The position numbers were made by a program, and so were the translations under genes. A DNA stretch of 64,000 nt from Membranipora membranacea (taxonomy: Eukaryota > Bryozoa > Gymnolaemata > Cheilostomatida > Membraniporidae), in NCBI GenBank assembly GCA_914767715.1, contig OU612066.1, positions 9,987,001 through 10,051,000 on the forward strand. The letters run 5' to 3'. Of the stretch, positions 37,701-48,500 are shown piece after piece. The number at the start of each line of letters is the position of its first letter. Within the stretch, counting starts at the first letter, position 1. The notes under the pieces are model-generated. The model made no database searches, was not told the DNA's origin, and was given only the letters and a program-made list of their open reading frames with translations.

Positions 37701-39910
37701 TCCACTTTATTCACTGATCAAACATGTGCATATAAGACCATGTGGTACATCAAATTGTCAGGCCTATGCATCGATACTATATTTTGCAGTCAAATTTATG
37801 CAAACAAAAATATTTTCTGGTCAGGATCATATTGATTTTTTTTATCGCACGTTTTTGCATGCTCTCGATCCCTTAACACTAGCCTGAGGGATGTGGCGTA
37901 TTTGTTTGAGAGGCTAAATTGGCGCTTACATACCCCCATGGGACCTCTTCTAAACAAAAACCTGCTGCAGCTCTGACTCACCCGTCTCAAGGAGCCGAGA
38001 CACGACCGTCTATTTATTTTACAAGCCAACTCTCCTATTGATTTGGTTGCTGATGATATGAGGGAAAAAACTTATTAAATTTCTCTACGGTAGAGGCTTG
38101 AAATCTGTCGACATAGCTTTGCCTTTATAATTATGGTGGCTAGAGAAATATGACACTTCTTGAAAAATTGAATTCCACACTAGTACTTCCAGCAATAATT
38201 TAAATGGAGAAACCTGTGATTATAACAAGTTATACGTCACAATCGAAAAAAATGTTACGTCTGAATATTTTCTGTCTTTCTCAAAGGTGTAATTCAGCGA
38301 AGTGTATTCTCAAAAGTATCAAGTTGATTGCAGCTTTTGTTGCTGATTGGACATTGACCGATATCTATTACATAAAATGATGATGCTGTGGCATCATCGG
38401 AGAAGATGATTATCTAATCTATGTAGATGAGCAAAAACTGAATGATATGCTGTCGGTGGATGAGGCAGCTGCGACAAGCTGCCTCATCCTGTGGCATTAA
38501 TCTATCGTTATTATCAGAGCACTGAGAGCACTTAGTCTTACTGATCATCTACTGACATATATCCCTTTTCCAGATTTTTTTGGCCATCATTGTTCCCACT
38601 GCTTTGATAGCTAAATTTTGCTGTTGGCTGTTATGTCAAGTGTCATAGATATAGCTCAAATTGATCGAAAATGATCTTAAGTTGCTCAATACAAACTAAC
38701 GTCTTTAATGCTTGTTTTGATACAGCAGTCAAATAGAACAATTGCTTTGCAAATTGAGAGAAAAGATGATCTAGGATTTCACAGGTAATCACTTCCTGCT
38801 ATAGAGTGTTAAGTGTTTTAGAGTATGAAATACCTGTAGAATAATAAAAAAAAGCCATGGATTTTCTTGCTATTGCAAATAGTGGAATCAATCAAACACA
38901 GTTGTTAGTGACTAATGGGCTATCCCCAAGGGGATAATTTGTCGCTGTGGAGTTTCCTGATTTGTAAATCGCACGTAGGAAGAAAGCGCTCGAGCTAATT
39001 AGATCGCCGATATCATTAACAACAACATCTCGCCACTGCATTCTTTGGGCAGACTATGTGTGCATAAAAGTGTGGCGCATGGTGTGCACGCTTTTCTGCT
39101 GCCATTTTATTACAACTCGGCCCAATTTTTTGTGTTGATAATAACAGGTTCAGGTTCGCATATTATCATTATAAGAACCATGTCCCCTCTGCACTTGGAG
39201 CCCTCAGTACCTGTTCTGTATACAATCTATTCATGCAAGTTCAAAACATGGCATAGAAAATTTCCTGTTTCACCGGCTGATTGCATCAGAGTCTGCTTTA
39301 TTGCAGGGGGGGGGGGGGGGGTACATGTCTGGTTTTATCCTGATTTATTGCTATAGGATGCTAAGTACAACATTCGTAAAGTTTGTCTGCAATGTCTGTT
39401 TGTTTGGTGCCAATAAGCAATAGCCATGCTTGTGTAAGTGTGTAAGAGGTATTCCTGGTGACGCCCAATGCTGCTAAAGGTGGTCGGAGATGATTTGGTG
39501 GCTGACTTAACAACAATCATTGAATCATTGGAAATATATCTGTGGTTGTCTGGACACCACTGAAAATACCTCCATCCTCAGGTGTTATCTGCTATTTCAC
39601 CCATCAAAGAATTTTAGGACACACTTCTTGTAATCAAATAGGGGAACAAGAAGAGAACAACTCTGCTGTTTGCAATATTGGTCGAATGGCGCCCCTTTAG
39701 ACTGATTCAGTAGAATCCGTAGACCCGTACTGATACCGAAAAAAAACAAGAAACAAACAAGGTCTTTCAAACGGTATCACAGGGTTTCGAGACTATAAAT
39801 GAACGTGAGTGAGTGTATCAATACAGAAGAATTGATGAGTAATTGATTCACCAACCTTCCAAGGACATGAGCCGCTGAACAGAGCGGCGTGTCGCAAGTT
39901 TGTTCTTCAT
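34731..39910 (-). CDS. TBC1D23-type C-terminal domain protein with RRxS-rich tail
   Basis: Five exons on the reverse strand: 39856-39910, 37496-37625, 37185-37269, 35555-35687 and 34731-35413. All junctions are in phase, giving 361 residues. Residues about 30-145 match the PH-like C-terminal domain of TBC1D23: VIDVEEWSQKPEVRYHCHC, then HMIITDKHMYLLRP, then LSSIMKITSK, and an IPN segment followed by a helix. In TBC1D23 this domain binds FAM21 of the WASH complex during capture of endosome-derived vesicles at the Golgi. The TBC and rhodanese-like domains that should precede it are absent: exon 1 starts with an ATG after an in-frame stop, and I see no TBC exons upstream. The tail from residue 150 is disordered with nine RRxS-type motifs. 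Identification is from memory of the family. Confidence 0.75.
38459..38488. repeat. Perfect 12-bp inverted repeat
   Basis: GATGAGGCAGCT is followed six bases later by its exact reverse complement AGCTGCCTCATC, in intron 1 of the TBC1D23-type gene. No second copy was seen. Confidence 0.7.
39306..39321 (+). repeat. Poly-G tract of 16
   Basis: Uninterrupted G run in intron 1 of the TBC1D23-type gene. Similar homopolymers occur at 12957-12970 (C) and 48146-48160 (G). Lengths of such runs are prone to sequencing error. Confidence 0.8.
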
Positions 39911-41348
39911 CCTTTCGCTTTTAAGTATTCAGTTGGTTGGAGCGAGTCTCTTGGCAGAATCCACCAAAGTATATATTTCAGTCACAAATTCCTATACAGC
40001 GGTTCAGCAAACAGAAGTAGCGTATATTAATCTCAGGAGGCTGACAAGTTAATGGCTTAAGACCAAGCGGATGCAGTATTATATATGGTTCTGTAAAAAG
40101 CATTGATCACCATGCTAAGGTATTGTTCAGAGTATGCGATAATTAACTGATGTAATATCATCACCAAGGCTTATATCATCTCCTGCTGAAGCAGTCTCAA
40201 AAGCGTTATTGATGTTTTTTTCCCTTTAGCCGTACTTGCATCATTTGAGTAGATGCCATAAATACACAAATTATCATTATGTAGATGGCTGAAATAGCAT
40301 TTTTATTTATTTATTACTCTGCCAAAAATATCATCCACAAAAAAGCCATAACTGAGGGCATTTGTCAGTCCATCCGCTCATCGGTGATGCATCATCTATT
40401 GCCACAGGGATGAATGAATGAATGAAGAGATAAGTGCTGCCTGATGTTACCTGGTTGCAGAAAAGTCTGCAATAGGGCGAGCCAAGGTGAATTAGAGTTT
40501 AGTGATTGACTAACACCTACCGATCAGAGCCTGTGATTCATGAGACCTAAAATTACCATCTTACTAATTACTCTTAATTATAAGCTCACCCCGCGGAAAA
40601 AATAAATTGTTGAAATAAAAAAAGAAGTTGATAGAAGCTTTGACTCAGAATTCATTTATAGTACTAGAAATAAGTGGCTTGTAAAAAAATGATAAACCCA
40701 ACGTATTACAGGAAAATAGCAATGCTATACTGAAGCTTAACAAGGTTGTCTAGACTCTAGATGACGCTACAAGAACTGAATTTTTTATTGATCATGAGAA
40801 CTGTGAATAACAATCTGCAAAATCCATAAAATCACAGATATTTAGTGTCATCTTCAACAATTTTCTTAGCTGTTCATGGTAGAGTCAGTTGTCTGTGAAA
40901 TGGAGCACCAGATGTAAAACAGTGATCGCCTAAACATAAATGTAAGAGGTAGCCTTCTGGCTTATCTCAAATGCCTTTTTTTGTTTTCTTCTTAACAAAT
41001 AAACGAATAAGGGGACTGCTAAGAGCTCCATCAGGGCAATTTTCATTGATCAGGGGGATTATCCACATTCTCAGACCTCATAGATGCAGGTAGAGTGGGA
41101 CCCTCCCTGATATAAATTATAATTCTGTGTCCCTGATGGATGCAGGGAGGATGGGATATACCCTCCCACACTTCCTGATGGATGATTGTTTTCAAGTTGG
41201 ATTTTTGGAGTTACCTGCTCCTGTTTGTTTGAAGAACTAGTGTTTTGATTTCTTGCTAACTTACTAGCCTTGAAAGGTCAATATTCTTATAAAATGGAAT
41301 AACAACATTGCTTTGCAGAAGAAAATTTGTGTGTCTTGCATTCAGGAG

Positions 41349-41423
41349 CATAGGACTGCCGCAGTTCCTGATTTTGGGTTTGGTGTGCCCAAGCCCAAAA
41401 TCAGGAACTGCGGTAGTCCTATG
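41349..41423. mobile_element. Foldback element, family B copy 1, with target duplication
   Basis: A 75-bp hairpin with left arm CATAGGACTGCCGCAGTTCC and a right arm ending GGTAGTCCTATG. The arms pair for about 33 bp with few mismatches. TTCAGGAGCA occurs immediately at both sides (41341-41350 and 41424-41433); because the element itself begins CA, the true duplication is 8-10 bp. An 8-bp duplication with CA...TG ends would suit a hAT-like origin, but this is inference. The second copy is at 62418-62464. Confidence 0.8.
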
Positions 41424-41573
41424 TTCAGGAGCATTTGCCTGCATGCACAACCTCCCCTAAACATATTATCATGGTCCATATATATATATATATATGGAAA
41501 AGAAGATATGGAAATGGAAGATCCTTCCCTGGTGAACCTAAAAAGCAAAAAGTCATTGACTGTACTACTACAA

Positions 41574-41610
41574 AGCAACACAACAACTCATCATGAGTTG
41601 TTATGTTGCT
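41574..41610. repeat. Hairpin centred on AACAACTCAT
   Basis: AGCAACACAACAACTCAT is followed directly by a nearly exact reverse complement ending ATGTTGCT. The inner AACAACTCAT arms are repeated near 41858-41872 without the second arm. Confidence 0.65.
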
Positions 41611-41895
41611 CTGTCTGTAGAACTAGAAGAAAGTAGTACAGGTAACTCACACTCACAGTGAGTGACATCAGTCTCATGTCACTGTGTGCGTGAGTCACTC
41701 ACAGAGACTCGATCCCACTCTGGGGTTGTCACATTCACACTGAAAGGAGGCTAACTCATTGCTGCAGCAGTCAGTAATGTAGGCTCCCTCCCAAACCGCT
41801 GAGCCTTGAGGTTTTCAGTGAGAGTTCCAGTGAGGCTTACTGTACTACACAGATCAACACAACAACTCATGTCACTGTGAGTTATGTAATTGGTC

Positions 41896-41931
41896 AAAGT
41901 CCAGTGGTCGAGACCTCGACCACTGGACTTT
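41896..41931. repeat. Perfect 17-bp inverted repeat
   Basis: AAAGTCCAGTGGTCGAG and its exact reverse complement are separated by two bases, making a 36-bp cruciform-capable palindrome. Confidence 0.85.
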
Positions 41932-42202
41932 CCCCAACCACAAAAAAGGCCTGTGCTGTAAGACTTGTGGCAGGTGCTGTATGGGATATGTCTTTCAGCA
42001 CACAAGGCCTATATATAGCCGTGTTGAGGGTGCTGCAGGGGCCGCATATGTACAGTAAGACAGGACCGATACAGCACCTGCTACATGTATTACATCCGAC
42101 ACCCTGTCACCGACCTCAGGATGTTGTACCAAGGAGAAATTGGATTTTACTATGGACCAACAAAATATGTCTTAGTAAGGAGTAAAACTCCTTGGTCTTA
42201 GC

Positions 42203-42232
42203 AAGGAGTAACAGCGTTAACTGTTACTCCTT
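42203..42232. repeat. Perfect 12-bp inverted repeat AAGGAGTAACAG
   Basis: AAGGAGTAACAG, six-base loop, CTGTTACTCCTT. A shorter relative, AAGGAGTAAAACTCCTT, precedes it at about 42177-42193. Another, CAAGGAGTAACTCCTTG, is at about 62224-62240, so this is a recurring foldback motif. Confidence 0.75.
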
Positions 42233-42718
42233 GGTCTTAGTTCACGACATGGGCTGCAACAACAAACCCTCCACTATGATTTTTTCACAAAATTGAATAC
42301 TAACTGTACTTGTACCTTGTTGATGTCTTTGATAGCTTTCCAGAAGTTCTATTTAGAACTTTATTATCATGGTAATCTAATAAGTGCTCAAACTCTGCCC
42401 CTGTTGCGAGTTAGTAGTGGCATTCCATTTTCAACCTCAGGTAGTTGCTAATCGAATGCCACTATCAGCGACCTGGACAAAGTTTGACGCTCAAACTATT
42501 TGTTTTCTCACCAAACTCGCCAATATAAAGAATGGTTAACTCAACTGCATCTACTACTTAACAGGTAATTAGAATAGGGAGTAATTACTCACTGCTGATA
42601 ATGAGTATAAGGTCACTTCTTGTTAGTTGTCTGGATGTCATCTGAGCTAACCCAAAGTTGATGGTGCAAAATCTTACATTGTAATGGATCACCTTACGGC
42701 CAAATGACAGGTAATCTG

Positions 42719-42981
42719 TCTGGGGGGTCTTTCAATTAGAAAGAGTGATCCTTTACTAAAGCAAGTTATCACTATCACATCACTATCACATCGCTCAAAA
42801 TTATCACTCACTTGGTGTTTCAATTAGAGAAAATCGCTCCCAAATCGCTCACTCAGAATGTATATAGTTCCATCAAGTGACTGAGCGATCTGAAAGCGAG
42901 ACCCCTAGCAGGTATCGCTCACTCAGTGAGTGAGCGATAATATTGCTATTTTGGCTGTTTCTAATTGAAAGACCCCCCAGA
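42719..42981. mobile_element. MITE-like element with perfect 24-bp terminal inverted repeats
   Basis: The left end (42719-42742, TCTGGGGGGTCTTTCAATTA and onward) and the right end (42958-42981) are exact reverse complements over 24 bp. The 263-bp element has no coding potential. Inside are several copies of a TCACTATCACATCG-like motif and an ATCGCTCACTCA motif, also in inverted orientation (TGAGTGAGCGAT). No exact target duplication is evident. The perfect arms suggest a recent insertion. Confidence 0.8.
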
Positions 42982-44094
42982 TTATCCAGAATGCTGGCTC
43001 TGTATGATTGGTGGAGTCAGTAGGTAGGGCCAATGTCAAGCCACAGCGATGATACGACAGAGTAGGGAAAAATAAGGAGCCAATTCCCTCAAGTCTATCA
43101 TTTTGAGAAACTTGATGAGAAGGTATTTTTAAAGAGGCAACATTCCAACAGCTTGGAGAAATACACTATACAAACCATCTGATGCTGCAAGACAAACGTG
43201 TTCAACGAGTGATAAAATTATTTAGATATATCTAGAGTACTATTGATGTGTTTTCAAGATGTAAAACTTATTAGTTGTACAATACAAGATAAAAATTGTC
43301 ATGGGAATAAATTTAGTGACCTGGCCAATGTTTTTCTAATACGCGAATTAACATATTAGCAAGTTGCTATAGCTCATCGGCAGAGGGTGTGATAGTAGTT
43401 GCGGGCAACTTAAATCATACAGCAGCAGAAGAAGCCATGATGCAGCAGATGACATTTCGCAAAAGCATGATGGCATTTAGTGCAGCATAACATTTAATTT
43501 TATTGTATACAACAACAGAGGACATTTCCGTCTGTCACTGTCTGTCGACAGGAAATTGCTGTCCATATTTGATTCTAGGTCTAGGAAATCAATTATCAAT
43601 TGACAGTCTTGATTGAAAACTTAAAAAGGCTATTCAAGTCTCAAAGTGTGATCCGTCTTTACTACTGAAAGCTGCCCTTAAATTTTATCTTATGGTAGAT
43701 CCATTCCTTCTTTGCTTGGAATTACTCATCCTTTAGCTTCCAGCGGTTTAAATGTAGGAGGGAAGTGAATCGACATGTAGGCAAATTGTGTCAATCGCCC
43801 TTATCTAAGTTTGAATGGCTTTGCTTGGTCGATAGATGTCTGCTATGTCGCGTTCGTCACTTTGAGCGAGACTTCAGATCAAAATCAGGCTCAACCCACT
43901 TGGTTCATCTAAGTCAGGAAAGGGTGCTAGTTATATATATATACCTGAGACATGTACCTGTATTGTTTTTCATCAGGCTTTGTAACTGTATTTTTTCTGA
44001 ATGGATTTAAAAGAATTTATGGTTTCACCTTTTTGCAGCTCATTGCCTGTTTTTAAACATTGTAGACTAGTTATAGATAAATCACATTGCCATC

Positions 44095-44772
44095 ATGCCA
44101 GATCCACCAGCGACAAGTGAACCGAAAAAATTTGAGTATCTACCTCCCACACCAGATCTCAGACGTACCCTCAATCTCATGAATCCAGAGACCTCCAAAC
44201 AGAAACTCGTAAGAAGATGCAAGGAGCAGCCGCTTATTCCAATAGGTAAGCATTTATATAAGTCTTTTTTTTCTCCGCAGCACATTTTGTCCCCGGCTCA
44301 CTCTGTGTATTTCTTACAAGACCAGGTTGTAAATGAATATAGTCTGTTGTTGGCTTTTACCACCTTCACATTGCCGCAGTCTTTTTTTTTATTTACTCTA
44401 ATATCCTGTCAGTACTCATTAGACCAAATGAGACAGTGATTAAAATTGGAAAACCAAACAGCTTGCATGTGCTCAATGGAATTATTATGACAAAATTAAT
44501 AATATATACATCACCTTAGCTAATCATGTTAGCTTTGCTCTTCAACACACTTACAATAATTTATTTTCTCTGTTACAGGTAGTTTGTGTACAGCAGGCGC
44601 TCTCATATACGGACTGGTCAGTATGAAGAGAGGCGATAGATTTATGTCACAGAGAATGATGAGATTGCGTATAATGGCTCAAGGTTTTACAGTGATGGCC
44701 TGCCTGGCAGGTGTGTTCCACACAGCCAAATCTCAAAGGACTAAATCCAAAGCAGAAGTAGAACCAAAGTAG
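44095..44772 (+). CDS. HIG1-domain mitochondrial inner-membrane protein (HIGD2A/RCF1-like)
   Basis: Two exons, 44095-44245 and 44579-44772, joined in phase 1, encode 114 residues. The HIG1 domain spans about residues 42-98. It includes the characteristic CKEQPLIPIG entry, the first helix (GSLCTAGALIYGLVSMKRGD), SQRMMRLRIMAQG and a second helix. HIG1 proteins of type 2 support assembly of cytochrome c oxidase and respiratory supercomplexes. The N-terminus is Pro-rich and the C-terminus ends in a Lys-rich tail. A polyadenylation signal lies at 44952. HIGD2A is the closer match in the N-terminal and MMR-x-R-x-x-AQG segments, but HIGD1 members cannot be fully excluded. Confidence 0.92.
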
Positions 44773-44951
44773 CAATTCTAGTTGTCAGTTGTCCGATCGT
44801 GAGACATGCAAGGACAACTCCAAACAATATGGACACATTCTCCCTCCTTGATGACACATATATACATGGTTTGGAGATGTGGTAGCTTCTCGTAATTCTT
44901 CATTTTTTACTATTCTAAATTTGAATTTTGCTGTGCAACAGTGTGGTGTCA

Positions 44952-44957
44952 AATAAA
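44952..44957 (+). other. Polyadenylation signal AATAAA of the HIG1 gene
   Basis: Canonical AATAAA 180 bp after the stop codon at 44772. Confidence 0.5.
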
Positions 44958-45557
44958 CACAACAGTTATCATTATTATGATAATAATCATTTCGTATCGG
45001 TGGTATTTTCGTTGTCCATTTTCTGTTTAAACTTGCATAATGGATGATTTTTGGTCAACTACCTCATAGCAATTGCTTTGTTCTGTTGTTTTATGTACAG
45101 AGCAGCGGTCATATTTTACCTTTTTTGAGACACATCGGGATTACAAAATAAATGAGGATGTGTGTATTTACTTTTGACTCGCTACTTTTATTTTTTTCAT
45201 GATGTTAACAAACCAGAAAGAAGATAACACCTGTACATGTGTTTTCCACTGTCTTGGGTCTCAAGTTTTGACAAAGTTGAAAATACCAATAAACTACAAA
45301 CAATTGCGATAAACCAAAATTACCCAAGATTAAATAATAATTTTTGTTCAGTAGAAAATAGAGGTAACAAAATTAGATCTGTTAGGAATTGCTATAATAA
45401 TGTAACGATATCTAGATAGTTGAGATACTGCTCAAAATATGATCCAAGCAATAAAAAAGCATAAACTAGATTTAGACTGGGCTGAAGTTGCACGAAGTCT
45501 GAGAGGCTGTCTTATGTGTAAGAAAGGATGGGTGGGTGCGAATTCCTAGACTGAGAA
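44958..45557. other. Convergent intergenic region, no gene recognised
   Basis: Holds the 3' ends of the HIG1 gene (+) and the gelsolin-like gene (-). On the reverse strand a possible AATAAA lies at about 45188-45193, which may serve the gelsolin-like gene. Confidence 0.45.
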
Positions 45558-48500
45558 TTAGGCTTCGAAAGCTTCATCTAGAGTTACTGATTTCTGACCC
45601 TCACTCAATACAGTGAATGATGCCAGGGGGTTAGCTGACTGCATTCCGTATGTCTAAAATATAAAAAGGTCACATCAAGGTCATGTAATGTTTTATTTAA
45701 AGTTGTATTCTTTGTGACTCCAAAATGTGTATTCAGCTGAATTACTCTACTACTTTTGAAGTATAAATATGTAAATAACAACTATTTTTGGCAAAGAGCT
45801 TTTCATGTACTTGTGTACAAATTACTAATGTACATTGGGTGACCATCGATATGTGGTATTTAGTTGTATTCATGCATGCATGCAAAGACGATGAGTATAT
45901 TCCTTTTCAATTTGTCGGCATTTAGCAGATTGTTTTGCCATTAGCGCTGACCAGATTTTAAGAATTTATATTGCACTTAGATAACACCATAACAATTAGT
46001 GCCCTTGCCCACATAAAATCTTGTAAATTTTGAATCATGCAACAATTATATTCATCAAATATTTAAAATTTTTGTTGTAGTTGTACAAGAAGAAATGAGG
46101 GGTTACAAAATATTATGTAATCATTAAAATGATAATTGTACTTGTTACTGTGTTCTGTGAAACCAAAGCCTAATTTAGCTCTGAATAAAACTGAAAGGTT
46201 GATACACACTCTGCTGCAATTTACAACAACTATACACACATGAAAACAGTCTTGATTATACCAAAGATTAGAAATACTGATTATACAGTCCATCAGATTA
46301 CTCTCAAAGGAGTTGGTTGTTTGATTGAGGATTGCCTCACACCATTCCCAGATCGTTATGACAGAGTTAACACACCAAAGTTAAACCGATAAGATAGAGA
46401 GAGAACAGAACAATCCCTGCTTCAGTCTACAGACCTTAGAAAGCACAACAGCAACAGTCACCAGTTGACAACACAGTATGTCAGTATAGAATTGTGCAAA
46501 GTACATGCATTAGACCACTACGCACTATTGAAGGGTGGATAATGCATGCTATCAGATAGTTAGCATAAATTAGATATAGAAGAAACCAAGCACAGGAAAA
46601 GCGAGTAAGGGTTGCAAACGTACACACAAATTTGTGATATTGATGCTTTAGGCTAGTGCTTTCTGTAAAACTTTACAATGCTGGCCCTCCTTTACGACCG
46701 CAACTGGGTCAAGAGCTCGGTTTTCAGCAGTCAGTAGGAAATTCTATAATCACACCATGCATCAAAAGATAGAAACATGGGCAGGATAAACACCGTTCAT
46801 TAGAAGGGGTAAGCATGTCATTTTTTGCAATTCAATTAGTGGGGTGGAAAATCATAAAACGTAAAGCGAGATTTTTTGACTAGGGACAGGGATGTACAAT
46901 TCTTGACGGAGTACAGTTAAAAGTGACACTGCTAGTGTCGGCCAAACATCATGATGCTGTGTTTAGTCCTACCATGCATTTTCATACAAGAACAAGACTA
47001 TAGCATTGCACGTTGTGGTGATGTCATACTCTGTCAAATACGTTGTGAGTTTTCAGCTATTTAGCCTGTGAATTAGGGAAGTGAATGTATTGCGTGATAA
47101 GGGTGATCACCAGGATCACCCGTTAGCTGAAAGATCGAGCATGTCAACGAGCTACCTACACGCGGCTCACATCTAAAGTTTAAATTCTAAATATGGCATT
47201 ATGCTGGTCTATTTTACTGATACTACAGGCAGATTCAGGGTGTGCAGGAGGGAGTCATACTTACATGGGCATACTGAAGACCAGACTTCTTCTCAGCGCT
47301 CGATGCGTTGGCGCCGACCCACACGATCACATCACAACCGGTGTCAACAATGAATGCGTCCTATAAAGTACAGCAAAATCAAACATGATAACAAAATACT
47401 ATATGTTATCAATCTTTGATGTTATTGAATTAAAATTCCTCCGTTCAATAAAATAGTCTTAGCCAAAAGGTTTCTCGTTCTAATCATACTCACAATATAA
47501 CTTACTGGCTTGTAAATTAAGCCACTGTTATGTAGGTATATATATATTCAAATGAAAAATTGAGCTTTGCTTCTCACTTAGTTGAAATTGTTGCAATGTG
47601 GAAGTGAAAATCGATGGGAGGAAACAAATTAAATTCATCGAAACATAATTATCACATATGCATTTTGGCACTCAATTACAGTAAAATTTGTATGGGTTCA
47701 CTAGGTTTAACCATGTATTCAGTCTGTCCAGTCGATGTATTCACTCTGTCAGTTGTGTAATTGGCATGCTGTTTATCTAATACTCAATGGAGTGGAATAA
47801 TTATCATGTCTAGAGTTGGTTGTTATTAAGTGGCACTGTATCTCTAGGGTCTTTGTACAGTTGATAGTTCTGCTATCAAAGATACCAAATACTTGCTGCT
47901 TATAGAGTCATAGCCGCGCTTTGGGATATGTAGGGAATGACTTACATTAGAGTCGAGCATATCCTTGTTGATCTCTCCCTCTGCGACCAGTTCAAAGTTC
48001 ATGCTGCCGCTGGCATCAGAGAGCCTGAGAAGAGATAATTGTACATGCATGTGTTTCTGTTTTCTGGAGAGCAGCAAGATTGAAACTTAATAAATATTGT
48101 ACAAAGCGATAACCTTGATCACCACGCAGATCAGTGGAGGAGGTAGGGGGGGGGGGGGGGCTGTGGACCCTTAGTTGACTTTACCTTGATTCAGCAATAA
48201 TTAACAAAACAAATTTTCACCTCCACTAACATGACACATTCCAACATTTTGTCCTCGTGATTATCTTGAAGAAAGAGGGTGATCAATTCGTTTCTGTCTG
48301 AATATAGAGAAACATTATTCACCCAACCCTAGCATTCTCAACGAGGCATACAAGAGTTGGTATCTGTAACATACTTGTAGATTTTTTTAACGTTTCCTGC
48401 AGAGTCAGTTACCTCACTCTCCTCAACATCGCATTCCTCAATGGAAAGCTTCTCATAGAACTCATGCTACAAAATATCAGGTACGTGTAAGTAAATACAC

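Larger units (their letters stand above)
39911..44094. other. Repeat-rich divergent intergenic region
   Basis: Lies between the TBC1D23-type gene (-) and the HIG1 gene (+). It holds a family B hairpin at 41349-41423, a cluster of perfect palindromes at 41574-42232, a TIR element at 42719-42981 and a GGGAGGATGGGATA motif near 41136 that recurs at 63878. No coding gene is supported. I looked here for exons of a TBC domain on the reverse strand and found none. Confidence 0.5.

Noticed and set aside
37797-38029. Reverse-strand Arg/Ser-rich frame upstream of TBC1D23-type exon 2
   Set aside because: Exon 1 at 39856-39910 joins exon 2 in correct phase, and this frame has no suitable splice sites.
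39306-39321. Poly-G runs as G-quadruplex regulatory sites
   Set aside because: Simple homopolymers in introns; nothing else supports a function.
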